64,000 bases of DNA from Modicisalibacter muralis (lineage in GTDB: Bacteria; Pseudomonadota; Gammaproteobacteria; Pseudomonadales; Halomonadaceae). The stretch spans positions 108,590-172,589 of the forward strand of contig NZ_FNGI01000010.1 of assembly GCF_900102945.1 (NCBI RefSeq), given 5' to 3'. How positions within the stretch are numbered: position 1 is the stretch's first letter; each line of letters opens with the position of its first letter. The notes below the pieces were generated by a model that saw nothing but the letters and a program-made list of their open reading frames with translations, was not told the origin of the DNA and searched no databases. The translations under genes and the position numbers were made by a program. Positions 8,604-17,192 of the stretch are shown piece by piece.

Positions 8604-9569
8604 ATGCTAAGCGCCAGGGCGTTGGGGTACCTGTACGAGGTGATTCGCCGTGGCTCGGTGCGCCGGGCCGCGGTGTATCTGAACGTGGATGCGTCCGCGA
8701 TCAGCCGGCAGATTCGTGGCCTGGAAGAAGACGTCGGCGTGGCGCTGTGCGAGCGTCACGACGGCGGCATGCGGGCGACCGAGGCGGGTTATTTGCTGAT
8801 CGATCATTACCACCGGCAGAAAGCCGCCGAATCGGCCGCGCTGTCGCGCTTGAATGCGTTGCAGGGGCTACGCAGCGGCGAGGTACGTATCGCGGTAGGC
8901 GAGGGCTTCATCGCCGACCTGGTCTCCGCGCCACTGCAATCCTTCATGGCACAGCACCCGGGTATCGAACTCGAGGTACGCATGGCCGGCGTCAACGAGG
9001 CGATGTCGCTGGTCAGGGATTTCGAGGTCGACCTGGCACTACTCTATTCTCCGCCCCAGGATCCGGCGCTCGTCAGTCATGCCGAAACCCGTCAGCCGCT
9101 GGATCTGATCGTGCCGCCCCAGCATCCCCTGTTGCAGGAAAAAGGGCCGGTCAGCCTCGCCGAGGTGGCGAAATGGCCGTTGGCGATGATCGACAACTGC
9201 ACCGGCATGCGCCAGATGGTCGATCAGGCGGCGCATCAGGAGCGGGTGCACCTGGCGCCGCGCCTGCGCACCAACTCGGTATCGGTACTCAAGAACTTCG
9301 TGCGCTCGGGCATCGGCGTCACCTTCATGCCGGAATTGACGGTGGTGGAGGAGCTGCGCGGTGGCAAGATCCGTCTGGTGCCCGTGCGCCATTCGATACT
9401 CTCCGAGGCGCGTGCCTGTATCGCCAGCCGCAAGGGACGTGAGCTGACGGTGGCCGTCGAGGCGTGCCTGGAGCATCTGCGACGCGGCTTGCGGTTCTTC
9501 AGCGCCGATGCCCCCCGGCTGCTCGATGAGCGGTGTGGACATAAAGACAACGCCTTGCCCATTGAATAG
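8604..9569 (+). CDS. LysR family transcriptional regulator
   Basis: 321 residues. The N-terminal winged helix-turn-helix runs LYEVIRRGSVRRAAVYLNVDASAISRQIRGLEEDVGVALCER, with the ATEAGYLL motif at the end of the linker helix; residues about 90-295 form the periplasmic-binding-protein-like effector domain. The final ~25 residues are an extension. Transcribed in the same direction as, and 81 bases upstream of, the TRAP operon, it is the likely regulator of that transporter and of the dipeptidase behind it. A divergent arrangement, the usual LysR style, is absent, so the operator would lie in or before its own gene. The effector is unknown. Confidence 0.93.
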   Translation: MLSARALGYLYEVIRRGSVRRAAVYLNVDASAISRQIRGLEEDVGVALCERHDGGMRATEAGYLLIDHYHRQKAAESAALSRLNALQGLRSGEVRIAVGEGFIADLVSAPLQSFMAQHPGIELEVRMAGVNEAMSLVRDFEVDLALLYSPPQDPALVSHAETRQPLDLIVPPQHPLLQEKGPVSLAEVAKWPLAMIDNCTGMRQMVDQAAHQERVHLAPRLRTNSVSVLKNFVRSGIGVTFMPELTVVEELRGGKIRLVPVRHSILSEARACIASRKGRELTVAVEACLEHLRRGLRFFSADAPRLLDERCGHKDNALPIE

Positions 9570-9649
9570 TCAACATGACCACGATTAGCGTGGCCGTGCA
9601 GGGCCACTACCGGTCTGCTTCGATAAAAAACAAAGTGGGGAATTACACA

Positions 9650-10690
9650 ATGAGCAAAGGGTTCACTCGACGTCTGACGCTGTTGGGGTCCGCCATGGCA
9701 TTGAGTCTGGGCGTTCTGGCGTCTCCCGTGCAGGCAGAAACCATCAACCTGAGCTATAACGGCGCGCCCGATCTGGACAAGAACGCCGTGCATGTGTTCG
9801 CCAGTACCTTGAAATCGCTGGTCGAGAAAAAGACCGATGGCGAGCTGGAGCTCAAGCTCTACCCCAACAGTATGCTGGGTGGCGAGCAGGAGCGCATGGA
9901 ACAGGTCATCAATGCACCGGGGCTGAACATCGCTTCGTTCGCGGGCGTGGCGCCACTGATTCCGGAAATTTATGTCAGTGCGATTCCATTCCTGTTCAAG
10001 GACTTCGAGGCCGCGCGCCAGTTCTTCGATGAAGGCGACTATTGGAAGAACGTTCAGCAGGTGTTCAGCGAGCGGGCCAATGGCGCGAAAATCCTCGCGG
10101 TGGTCGAGGAGGGCGGTTTCCTGGCGTTCACCAACAGTGTGCGCCCGATAGCCGGTCCCGAGGATTTCGAGGGGCTGCGCTTCCGCGCGATGGATCCTAG
10201 CCAGGTCGCGCTCTACGAGGCCTTTGGCGCCTCCGGCACGCCGATTCCCTGGACGGAAACCTACATGGCGCTACGTACCGGCGTGGCCGATGGCCAGATG
10301 AATCCGCCGATGTACATCATCCTGGGCAGCCTGTACGAGGTTCAGAAATACCTGACGCTGGCCAACATTCAGTATTCGGATCAGTTCCTGGTGGCCAATG
10401 GCCAGCTTCTGGATAGCCTCAGCGATGAGAACCGCAAGGCGCTGATGTCGGCCGTCCACGAGGCCAACCAGATGGCTCGCGTGACCAACCAGGCCAAGGT
10501 AGGCGAGCGCCTTGCCTTCCTGAAGGAACACGGCATGGAAATCATCAACCCCACCGACGCCAATCTCGAGGCGTTGCGCACCCAGGGCCAGCCAGCCTAT
10601 TTGAATTGGCTCACCGAAGAGCAGGGCATCGAACAGCGCTGGATCGACATGGCGCTTGAAGACGCTGGCATGACGAAGCTCGCAAACTGA
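9650..10690 (+). CDS. TRAP transporter solute-binding protein (DctP family)
   Basis: 346 residues; ATG at 9650 gives a clean signal peptide (basic MSKGFTRR, hydrophobic core, cleavage near VQA-ETI). DctP-type periplasmic proteins capture a carboxylate-bearing solute and deliver it to the DctQM membrane pair, driven by the sodium gradient. The motif GLRFRAMDPSQ near residue 180 carries the Arg that normally pairs with the substrate carboxylate. Genes for DctQ and DctM follow directly, so the system is complete. The adjacent VanX-type dipeptidase suggests the ligand may be a D-amino-acid-containing dipeptide or a related amino compound, which is inference only. Confidence 0.93.
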   Translation: MSKGFTRRLTLLGSAMALSLGVLASPVQAETINLSYNGAPDLDKNAVHVFASTLKSLVEKKTDGELELKLYPNSMLGGEQERMEQVINAPGLNIASFAGVAPLIPEIYVSAIPFLFKDFEAARQFFDEGDYWKNVQQVFSERANGAKILAVVEEGGFLAFTNSVRPIAGPEDFEGLRFRAMDPSQVALYEAFGASGTPIPWTETYMALRTGVADGQMNPPMYIILGSLYEVQKYLTLANIQYSDQFLVANGQLLDSLSDENRKALMSAVHEANQMARVTNQAKVGERLAFLKEHGMEIINPTDANLEALRTQGQPAYLNWLTEEQGIEQRWIDMALEDAGMTKLAN

Positions 10691-10717
10691 TTTTGCGCGC
10701 TTCTCGACCGTGATAGG

Positions 10718-10750
10718 TCGGCGCTGGCTCCAGCCGGGAGTCAGCGCCGA
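10718..10750 (+). promoter_or_regulatory. Intercistronic stem-loop after TRAP solute-binding protein gene
   Basis: A 9-bp perfect stem (TCGGCGCTG at 10718-10726 pairing with CAGCGCCGA at 10742-10750), with further inner pairing CTCC/GGAG, sits between the solute-binding protein gene and dctQ. There is no U-run, so it is more likely an mRNA-stabilising or partially attenuating structure that raises the binding protein over the permease subunits than a full terminator. Confidence 0.55.
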
Positions 10751-10781
10751 TACCCTCCGATGATTTGCTTGCGAGACGATC

Positions 10782-11288
10782 ATGACGAACGGTTTTGCCG
10801 TGTGGCGCGAGCGGTCGCTGACCCTTTCCCGCCGCATTACCTTGTGGATCGCCAGTTCCTTGATGTTGGCAACGGTATTGGTGGTTCTGTATGGCGTGTT
10901 GACCCGCTATGTGCTGGGCGGAGCGCCCATCTGGATGAACGAGCTGGCCCGTTTTCTGACTATCGCCACCGTACTGCTGGCGCTGGGGGCCGTCTGGGTC
11001 GAAGGCGCGCATATGCGCGTGTCGCTGATCGAGCGTCTGCTGCCACCCAAGCTGGTCAAGGTGCTGGTTTTCTATCAATGGCTGTTGACGCTGTTTCTGG
11101 CCGGTGCCGCGACCTGGTTGAGCCTGCAATACGCCTTGTCGGCGTCGATGTTCACCACCATGGGGTTGGGGATTAGTCGCGCCATTCCGCTCATGACGTT
11201 ACCGGTCGGTTTCGCACTGCTGACCTGGCAGGTTTTGTGTCACGGCCCTCGGGCCTTGCGCACCGAGCTCGAGGAGGTCGGCATATGA
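10782..11288 (+). CDS. TRAP transporter small permease subunit (DctQ family)
   Basis: 168 residues with four hydrophobic helices, the expected DctQ topology. Typical features are the YGVLTRYVLGGAPIWMNELARFLTIATVLLALG segment (the conserved R-Y-V-L-G/N-x-x-x-x-W-x-E-E/L region) and a following amphipathic loop. DctQ pairs with the large DctM subunit in the inner membrane. The gene overlaps dctM by ATGA (11285-11288), a standard coupling arrangement. It follows the solute-binding protein gene after a stem-loop. Confidence 0.92.
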   Translation: MTNGFAVWRERSLTLSRRITLWIASSLMLATVLVVLYGVLTRYVLGGAPIWMNELARFLTIATVLLALGAVWVEGAHMRVSLIERLLPPKLVKVLVFYQWLLTLFLAGAATWLSLQYALSASMFTTMGLGISRAIPLMTLPVGFALLTWQVLCHGPRALRTELEEVGI

Positions 11289-12562
11289 TCTGGACCATGT
11301 TGGGTGTGTTTCTCGTTCATGTGCTGTTGGGTCTACCATTGTTTATCGCCTTGCTGACCACGGCGCTGGTGGGGTTTCTGTTCGTCGATCCGGCGATGAT
11401 CGCGCGCATAGCGCCGCAGCAGTTTTTCGGCGGAATCAATGTGTTCTCGCTGATGGCGATTCCGTTGTTCATTCTTGCCGGCAACTTGATGAACGCCAGC
11501 GGACTGACCGAACGCCTGATGCGCCTGGCGCGCTTGATGGTCGGTCATCTGCGCGGCGGCATGGGTCACGTCAATGTGGTATCCAGCGTGTTTTTCGCCG
11601 GCGTGAATGGCTCGGCGGTCGCTGACACCGCGGCATTGGGGCCACTGCTGGTGCCTGCGATGCGCAAGGAAGGTTATTCCACGTCGTTCGCGGCGGGGCT
11701 GACCGCGGGTAGCTCGTTGATCGGGCCGATCATCCCGCCGAGCATCTTCATGATTCTGTATGCCTCCCTGACCAACACCTCGGTGGGCAGCCTGTTCCTG
11801 GCGGGTGTGGTTCCGGGGCTATTGCTTGGCGGGGCCTTCATGCTGATGAATGCCTGGTATGCCCGGCGCAAGCAGTTGTCGGTACGCAGCGAGCGCCCGT
11901 CACGCAAGGAGTTCGGTTCGGCGATGCTGGGTGCCATGCCGGCACTGGTCGCGCCGTTCATCATCGTTGCGGGCATTGTGCTGGGCTTCGTGACACCCAC
12001 CGAGTCTGGCGCGCTGATCGTTGCCTACGTGGCATTGTTCGGCCTGATGATGGGTTCGATGCCACTCGCTCGGGTATGGGTGGCGATGCGCGAGACCGCC
12101 AAGCTCAGCTCGGCGATATTCGTCATCATGGCGGTATCCGCCATCGTCAGTTGGCTCTTGTCCTATGCGCAGGTGCCCGCGCAATTCGTCGAATTGCTGA
12201 CGCCTTACATCGACAACCCGGTCATGGTGCTGCTGGTGTTGAGCGCGATCACCTTCGTTACCGGTATGTTCATGGAAGAGGTCTCGGCGCTGATGCTGCT
12301 CACGCCGATCTTCATTCCTGTGGCGATGATCGCCGGCATCGATCCGGTGCATCTGGGGGTGATCATTACGCTGAATATCACCATCGCGCTTATCACGCCA
12401 CCGATGGGTGCCTGTGTGTTCGTCGCCGCCGCAGTGAGTCGAATCGATATTACTTCGTTGTTCCGGACCATCTGGCCGTTCGTGCTGGTTGCGCTATGCA
12501 TACTGCTGCTGTTGATCTTCTTCCCCGCGCTGACACTCTGGCTACCGGCCTTATTGGGATAA
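11285..12562 (+). CDS. TRAP transporter large permease subunit (DctM family)
   Basis: 425 residues, about 12 membrane helices, starting at the ATG that overlaps the dctQ stop. The DctM hallmarks are visible: FSLMAIPLFILAGNLMNASGLTERL, GGMGHVNVVSSVFFAGVNGSAVADTAALG, a PPS-type motif in IGPIIPPSIFMILYA, and FVTPTESGA. It carries the transport pathway and couples solute entry to sodium. It belongs to the unit LysR-DctP-DctQ-DctM-dipeptidase. Confidence 0.95.
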   Translation: MIWTMLGVFLVHVLLGLPLFIALLTTALVGFLFVDPAMIARIAPQQFFGGINVFSLMAIPLFILAGNLMNASGLTERLMRLARLMVGHLRGGMGHVNVVSSVFFAGVNGSAVADTAALGPLLVPAMRKEGYSTSFAAGLTAGSSLIGPIIPPSIFMILYASLTNTSVGSLFLAGVVPGLLLGGAFMLMNAWYARRKQLSVRSERPSRKEFGSAMLGAMPALVAPFIIVAGIVLGFVTPTESGALIVAYVALFGLMMGSMPLARVWVAMRETAKLSSAIFVIMAVSAIVSWLLSYAQVPAQFVELLTPYIDNPVMVLLVLSAITFVTGMFMEEVSALMLLTPIFIPVAMIAGIDPVHLGVIITLNITIALITPPMGACVFVAAAVSRIDITSLFRTIWPFVLVALCILLLLIFFPALTLWLPALLG

Positions 12563-12569
12563 TGAGCAC

Positions 12570-13319
12570 ATGAATCTGGCTATGACTTACCCGCCCATTC
12601 CCACTCGACCGGAACCCGATTGGTCTCAGGTGACTGCGTTGCCCATCCAGGGCTGCCAATCGCCATTGGTGCCGATGAGCCTGGTACCGCCGCCCGTCGT
12701 GATCTATCCCGTTTATGCCAAGCGCGGCATCCCGGGCGCCGTTGCGGAATGCCATGTACGCCCCGAGGTGCATCGCCGGCTGTTGCAGGCCGCCCGTGGG
12801 TTGCCCGAGGGGTTGTCGCTGGTGTTGCTGGATGCCTGGCGACCGTGGCGAGTCCAGCAGTACCTGTTCGATACGCTCTTCGCAGCGATTCGCGCTAGGC
12901 ATGGCGAACTGGATGATGAAAGCCTGCTCGCCCGCACGCGCGAGTTCGTGTCCTTGCCCAGCCGTGACCCCGCCGCGCCGAGCCCCCATCTGACCGGGGG
13001 CGCGGTGGACGTCACCTTATGCGATGAAAACGGGCTGCAACTGGACATGGGAACGGCATTCGATGAAGCGGTGCCGGCGTCGCATAGCGACTATTTCGAA
13101 TGCCACGCACCGGCCGACGATGCCCAGCGTCGGGCACGCGACAATCGCCGGCTGCTCTATCACACCATGAGCGAGGCCGGCTTCACCAATCTGCCTAGCG
13201 AGTGGTGGCATTACGATTTCGGCGACCAACTATGGGCCTGGTATCGCGGCGAAAACGCCGCGCTCTATGGCCCCATCGAGCTCGAAAGCATCGAGGATCA
13301 CTGGCGTCGGCAATTGTGA
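12570..13319 (+). CDS. D-alanyl-D-alanine dipeptidase (M15 family, VanX/DdpX-like)
   Basis: 249 residues. The M15D zinc-site motif SPHLTGGAVDVTL (His and Asp ligands) and the catalytic Glu/His motif SEWWHYDFG are both intact, as is the substrate-binding Arg region LLDAWRPWRVQQYLF. These enzymes hydrolyse D-Ala-D-Ala in the cytoplasm. No export signal is apparent. The gene starts 7 bases after dctM, so it is almost certainly co-transcribed with the TRAP transporter. In E. coli ddpX sits in an ABC dipeptide-transporter operon, and here a TRAP system takes that place. There is no vanH or vanA, so a role in scavenging peptidoglycan-derived dipeptide is more likely than glycopeptide resistance. 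Confidence 0.9.
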   Translation: MNLAMTYPPIPTRPEPDWSQVTALPIQGCQSPLVPMSLVPPPVVIYPVYAKRGIPGAVAECHVRPEVHRRLLQAARGLPEGLSLVLLDAWRPWRVQQYLFDTLFAAIRARHGELDDESLLARTREFVSLPSRDPAAPSPHLTGGAVDVTLCDENGLQLDMGTAFDEAVPASHSDYFECHAPADDAQRRARDNRRLLYHTMSEAGFTNLPSEWWHYDFGDQLWAWYRGENAALYGPIELESIEDHWRRQL

Positions 13320-13367
13320 GCAACCAAAGGCGCTGACGGTGTGACGCGCCGATAGCTGCAAGACGAT

Positions 13368-13397
13368 AAAGGGGCCGCTCTTTCGAGCGGCCCCTTT
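13368..13397 (+). terminator. Rho-independent terminator (bidirectional)
   Basis: A 13-bp stem (AAAGGGGCCGCTC with GAGCGGCCCCTTT) and a 4-base loop; A-run before and T-run after let it work in both directions. It ends the TRAP-dipeptidase operon and lies just past the stop of the convergent IalB-like gene. Confidence 0.85.
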
Positions 13398-13431
13398 ATG
13401 CTAGCTGGCGATGGCTGGTTCGGCTGCGAAC

Positions 13432-13956
13432 TCAGCCGGAGATGCTATCGTCGGCGGCCGTGAAGCCCTGCAACGACACCGGGAGATCGAGGCGATTGCC
13501 GCGTGGCCCGATGACGCTTACCGTCGCCGTGCTACCGTTGCGCATCCGCTGGCGCAGGGACTCGGAAATCGGCAAGTCGGCACGGCAACCTTGCTGCTGG
13601 CAGACCTGATACGGGAAGTTGATCGGTTCGCCGTTGTCGACGACCAATTGCAGGCCCGGCGACAAGCGAACGCCCAGCGGCAGCAGGAAAATCATCGCGG
13701 CGGTGTCGATTTCCTGCGGGTAGGCCATGATCACGCGCATGATCGGCTGGCCGCTTTGCGGGTTATTGACCAACTGCGTCATCTCGCAGATGGCCGGTTG
13801 GGCGTTCGTCGGGCAGCGCACTTCCCAATCCTCGAATTGCTCCGAGCTGAACTCGGGGCCGCTGGCCGGCTGCTGCTGGGCGACTGCCATCGGCGCAAGC
13901 AGGCTTAAAAACAGCAGCATCAACATCTTGGAGCGTAATGCGAAGCGATAGTGCAT
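13432..13956 (-). CDS. Invasion-associated locus B (IalB) family protein
   Basis: 174 residues from the ATG at 13956, preceded on its strand by AAGGATGG; an upstream in-frame ATG (14016) would put 20 extra residues before the signal peptide. The start MHYRFALRSKMLMLLFLSLLA is a signal peptide, with cleavage near AVA-QQQ. The mature part has the family pattern FEDWEVRCP, two or more conserved Cys (in CPTNAQPAICEMTQ and CQQQGCRADLPIS) likely disulfide-bonded, and the closing FTAA motif. IalB proteins are periplasmic or outer-membrane associated. The name comes from Bartonella, but homologues are widespread in free-living bacteria and the role here is unknown. Confidence 0.85.
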   Translation of the reverse strand: MHYRFALRSKMLMLLFLSLLAPMAVAQQQPASGPEFSSEQFEDWEVRCPTNAQPAICEMTQLVNNPQSGQPIMRVIMAYPQEIDTAAMIFLLPLGVRLSPGLQLVVDNGEPINFPYQVCQQQGCRADLPISESLRQRMRNGSTATVSVIGPRGNRLDLPVSLQGFTAADDSISG

Positions 13957-14053
13957 GGCGAGCCATCCTTGGTTGTTGTCTACATACATTTTACGTGACC
14001 TGAGGTGTTTCGTCATGATTGTCCGTGCGTTGTCTGGAATGAAAGGCTGGTAC

Positions 14054-14347
14054 TTAGGCGATTAGCCAACTCAACACTATTAGCCCAAGCAGTGTCCAGA
14101 TCAAGCCACCAACGATCGCATGATTAATAAAGGCGCGGATGCCCTTGTAAAGTAGCAGCAATCCGATGAGCAGTACGATCAGGCCGAATAGCGAAGGGCT
14201 CATGCCCAGCGAACCGGTCAGCCCTTCAATGAAATCATGCACGGCGCCGCCGAATCCAGCGAAGATGCTCGACAGCAGGTCGACGACGAAGCGAATCGCG
14301 TCGCCGAGGCTCTCGCCGAGCCAATTGAAGAAGCCGTTTTCAGCCAT
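14054..14347 (-). CDS. Small two-helix membrane protein, unknown function
   Basis: 97 residues, not assigned to a known family. An amphipathic N-terminal region (MAENGFFNWLGESLGDAIRFVVDLLSSIFAGFGGAVHDFIEGL) is followed by two strong membrane helices at about residues 52-68 and 77-96, the last running to the C-terminus. Glycine-rich first half and a short turn suggest a membrane-anchored helper. The start codon follows a GGACTGG stretch. Coding character is convincing because the hydrophobic and charged patterning is clean, but no function is claimed. Confidence 0.65.
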   Translation of the reverse strand: MAENGFFNWLGESLGDAIRFVVDLLSSIFAGFGGAVHDFIEGLTGSLGMSPSLFGLIVLLIGLLLLYKGIRAFINHAIVGGLIWTLLGLIVLSWLIA

Positions 14348-14350
14348 GTA

Positions 14351-14766
14351 GCCAGTCCCTAGCGGTGTGGTTTCGCGTTATCGGCTATGCGGCGCCCGCC
14401 GATGCGACGCCCCGCGTATGGTAGAGCATTTGCGGTGCCCACCGCGACATCCTGTCGTGGCCGAGCGTGGATGATCAAATCGCTTGACGTTTTCGCTGGG
14501 ACCTTCTTTACTGATTGAGTGCTGGCTGCATTAGCCAGTTTTCATGCAAGTCGTTCTGGAACCGAAAATGATGATGACCCCGGTGTGGACCGAGCCAGGC
14601 AACGTCTCCGTACTCATGAATAATCATGACGTGCGAGTCTTCGCCTGTCCGCGTGTCGCCTACCGAGTCTGACTCACCGGCCGCGGATCTTACCGCGGCC
14701 ACGATGATCCCGATGTCGATCCTCCCTCCCCGATAAGGTCCCGGCCTCCACCAAGGAGACCGTAAC
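14351..14766. other. Intergenic region, 416 bases
   Basis: Between the divergent small membrane protein and DUF1127 genes. It holds a perfect 8-bp stem GGCCGCGG/CCGCGGCC with a 6-base loop at 14679-14700, without a T-run, and a TCATGA-ATAA-TCATGA element at about 14613-14628. A strong AAGGAGA ribosome site sits right before the DUF1127 start. No gene was seen. The hairpin may lie in the 5' leader of the DUF1127 mRNA, but no convincing promoter hexamers were found. Confidence 0.5.
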
Positions 14767-15039
14767 ATGCCGTTATCGACACTTTTTCGCCGCACGCTCG
14801 AAACATTGAGCGAGATGCGCCATCGCCAGCGTAACGTTAGCGCGCTGGCGCACCTGGATGCGCATCTGCTCAAGGATATTGGCCTGCATGTGGAGCAGGG
14901 CTTTGTCAGGCCGCTGTATCCCGAGGATGACACGGCGACAGCGTCGAAGCCGCAACCTGCTCATGACAGCCCACAAATGACCGAGAGCGTTGCCCATCCG
15001 GAGAAGCTCTGTCCAAGCTGTGGAGCGACATTGGCTTAG
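14767..15039 (+). CDS. DUF1127 domain protein with C-terminal CxxC motif
   Basis: 90 residues, longer than the usual 45-70 for DUF1127. Residues about 25-50 hold the DUF1127 (YjiS-like) motif, with LAHLDAHLLKDIGLHVEQGF matching the family consensus L-x-x-L-D-x-x-x-L-x-D-I-G. After a linker rich in Pro, Ala and Asp, the last ten residues are LCPSCGATLA, half of a zinc ribbon. In several bacteria DUF1127 proteins are small RNA-associated or regulatory proteins affecting phosphate and amino-acid metabolism; the role here is open. The ribosome site AAGGAGA precedes the ATG at good spacing. Confidence 0.85.
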   Translation: MPLSTLFRRTLETLSEMRHRQRNVSALAHLDAHLLKDIGLHVEQGFVRPLYPEDDTATASKPQPAHDSPQMTESVAHPEKLCPSCGATLA

Positions 15040-15182
15040 CGAGGCCACGGTCGCGGGAGGCGGCCGTGGCAACGTATCACCGTAGGCAGGGCCAGGGACG
15101 GCCCGATCTATTTTCGTTGATCGCCGAGATGAACGAAGCTGGGTAAATACTTCCGCAAAGAATGCATTCACGAGGAGCGACC

Positions 15183-15881
<699 letters not shown>

Positions 15882-15903
15882 TCCAGCCTCTTGGGCTTTG
15901 CTT

Positions 15904-16015
15904 GAAAAGTCGGCGAGCGAAGGTCAGACAAGGCAAAAATTAGCGAAAAAGCGGAGTTTACGAGATGTAAATGAGCACTTTGAGCTAATTTTTAACGCCG
16001 TATGATCGAGAGCAG
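15904..16015. repeat. Structured intergenic repeat element (REP-like), 112 bases
   Basis: Perfect 10-bp outer arms AAAAATTAGC (15935-15944) and GCTAATTTTT (15984-15993) enclose an inner pair GTTTAC/GTAAAT, giving a long hairpin. The flanks (GAGCGAAGGTCAGACAAGG on the left, TTAACGCCGTATGATCGAG on the right) belong to the unit. From memory, very similar units with the GCGGAGTTTAC...GTAAATGAGC core are dispersed in intergenic regions of Halomonas, Pseudomonas and relatives; this could not be checked here and only one copy occurs in the window. It also separates two convergent genes and may act as a terminator. Confidence 0.6.
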
Positions 16016-16022
16016 TCAGTTT

Positions 16023-17192
16023 TCAGGCAAAGCCGATACGTTCGTGCTCCGGCAGTCCCACCGCCAGCGGCACACTGATGATGCCACCGACGAGCGCCAC
16101 CCATAATGGAGCGGACGGCCCCCACACGGCGGCGACCGGGCCGAGCGCCATGATACCGAGCGCCGCCAGTGCGTTGGAAAGCCCCAGGGCGAGCCCCGAG
16201 CCCAGCGAGCGATTCTCGGGCAGAATATCCTGGGCGATGAGGATGCCCAGCGGCAGCGTCGCGAATAGGCTGATACCGAGAATACCCAATACGATCCACA
16301 GCCAGACGCCGCTGGCGAACAGAAAGACCGTGAGCATCACGACCGACAGGCTCATGGCCGCGATCAGCAGCGGCCGCCGGCCCAGCCGATCGGATAATCG
16401 TCCACCGCCGATATTGCCGATGACCCCGATCACCAGCAACACCGTGATGAAGCTGGCTCCGGTGGTCAGCGAGCCGCCAGCCTGAGTCCACATCAAGGGC
16501 ACGAACGTCACCACAGAAAGAATCATCAACGAGCGCAGCGTCGAGAACGCTACCAGCCGCGACAATGGCCCGGCGTGCTGGCGCCAGGCGATAGGCTCGG
16601 CATTTGCCGCGCGGGCGGGCAGCTTGGGCGCCCACTGCGTGAGAAACGGCAGTGTCAGCAGGGCGGGCACGGCGAGCACCCATAGATAACCCAGCCCCCA
16701 CTGCACCACGACCCAACTGGCGATGGCCGGCCACACGCCGCGCCCCACCTCGCCGCCGACCATGAATATCGACATGGCGGTGCCGGGCTTGTCACCGCCC
16801 AATCGTCGCACGCCAGCGAGCGCCTGAGGGTGGAAGAACGAATTGGACACCCCGATCAGCATCAGCACGGGCACCAGCGACCAAAAGCTCGACGCAAACC
16901 CGATCAACGCACCACCCAGCGATGAACCGAATAGTCCACAGGTGATCATCACGCGCCCGCCCACCCGGTCGGCGAGCAGGCCGACCAGCGGCTGCAAGGC
17001 CTGCCCCAATAGCAGCGCCGCCATGATCGTACCCGCCAACGCCACCGACAGGTTCAGCGAAACCAGAATCGCCGGCAGCACCCCTGGCAGGTAATTGGCG
17101 GCACCATCGTTAAGAAAGTGCGCCCAACTCATGCCCGTCAAGCGTCCGGGCTGGGATTGGGGCTGGGCGTTATCGACGGTGGTGGCTTCCAT
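16023..17192 (-). CDS. MFS transporter (fosmidomycin-resistance-like subgroup)
   Basis: 389 residues, 12 predicted membrane helices. MSWAHFLNDGAANYLPGVLPAIL at the first helix and LLADRVGGRVMITCGLFG in the loop between helices 2 and 3 (the MFS motif A region) are characteristic; RLSDRLGRRPLLIAA is the matching motif in the second half. The layout resembles the Fsr/FSR group of efflux proteins, so export of a small toxic compound is plausible, but no substrate can be read. Single gene, convergent with the racemase. A 16-bp palindrome lies about 97 bases upstream of its start. Confidence 0.9.
   Translation of the reverse strand: MEATTVDNAQPQSQPGRLTGMSWAHFLNDGAANYLPGVLPAILVSLNLSVALAGTIMAALLLGQALQPLVGLLADRVGGRVMITCGLFGSSLGGALIGFASSFWSLVPVLMLIGVSNSFFHPQALAGVRRLGGDKPGTAMSIFMVGGEVGRGVWPAIASWVVVQWGLGYLWVLAVPALLTLPFLTQWAPKLPARAANAEPIAWRQHAGPLSRLVAFSTLRSLMILSVVTFVPLMWTQAGGSLTTGASFITVLLVIGVIGNIGGGRLSDRLGRRPLLIAAMSLSVVMLTVFLFASGVWLWIVLGILGISLFATLPLGILIAQDILPENRSLGSGLALGLSNALAALGIMALGPVAAVWGPSAPLWVALVGGIISVPLAVGLPEHERIGFA

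Noticed and set aside
12570..13319. VanX-type dipeptidase read as glycopeptide resistance
   Set aside because: No vanH, vanA, vanR or vanS nearby, the host appears Gram-negative, and the gene is tied to a TRAP importer.
13432..13956. IalB homologue read as an invasion factor
   Set aside because: IalB family proteins are common in free-living bacteria; nothing else in the window suggests host invasion.
14679..14700. Strong hairpin before the DUF1127 gene as a terminator
   Set aside because: Perfect 8-bp stem but no T-run on either strand; kept only as a remark in the intergenic entry.
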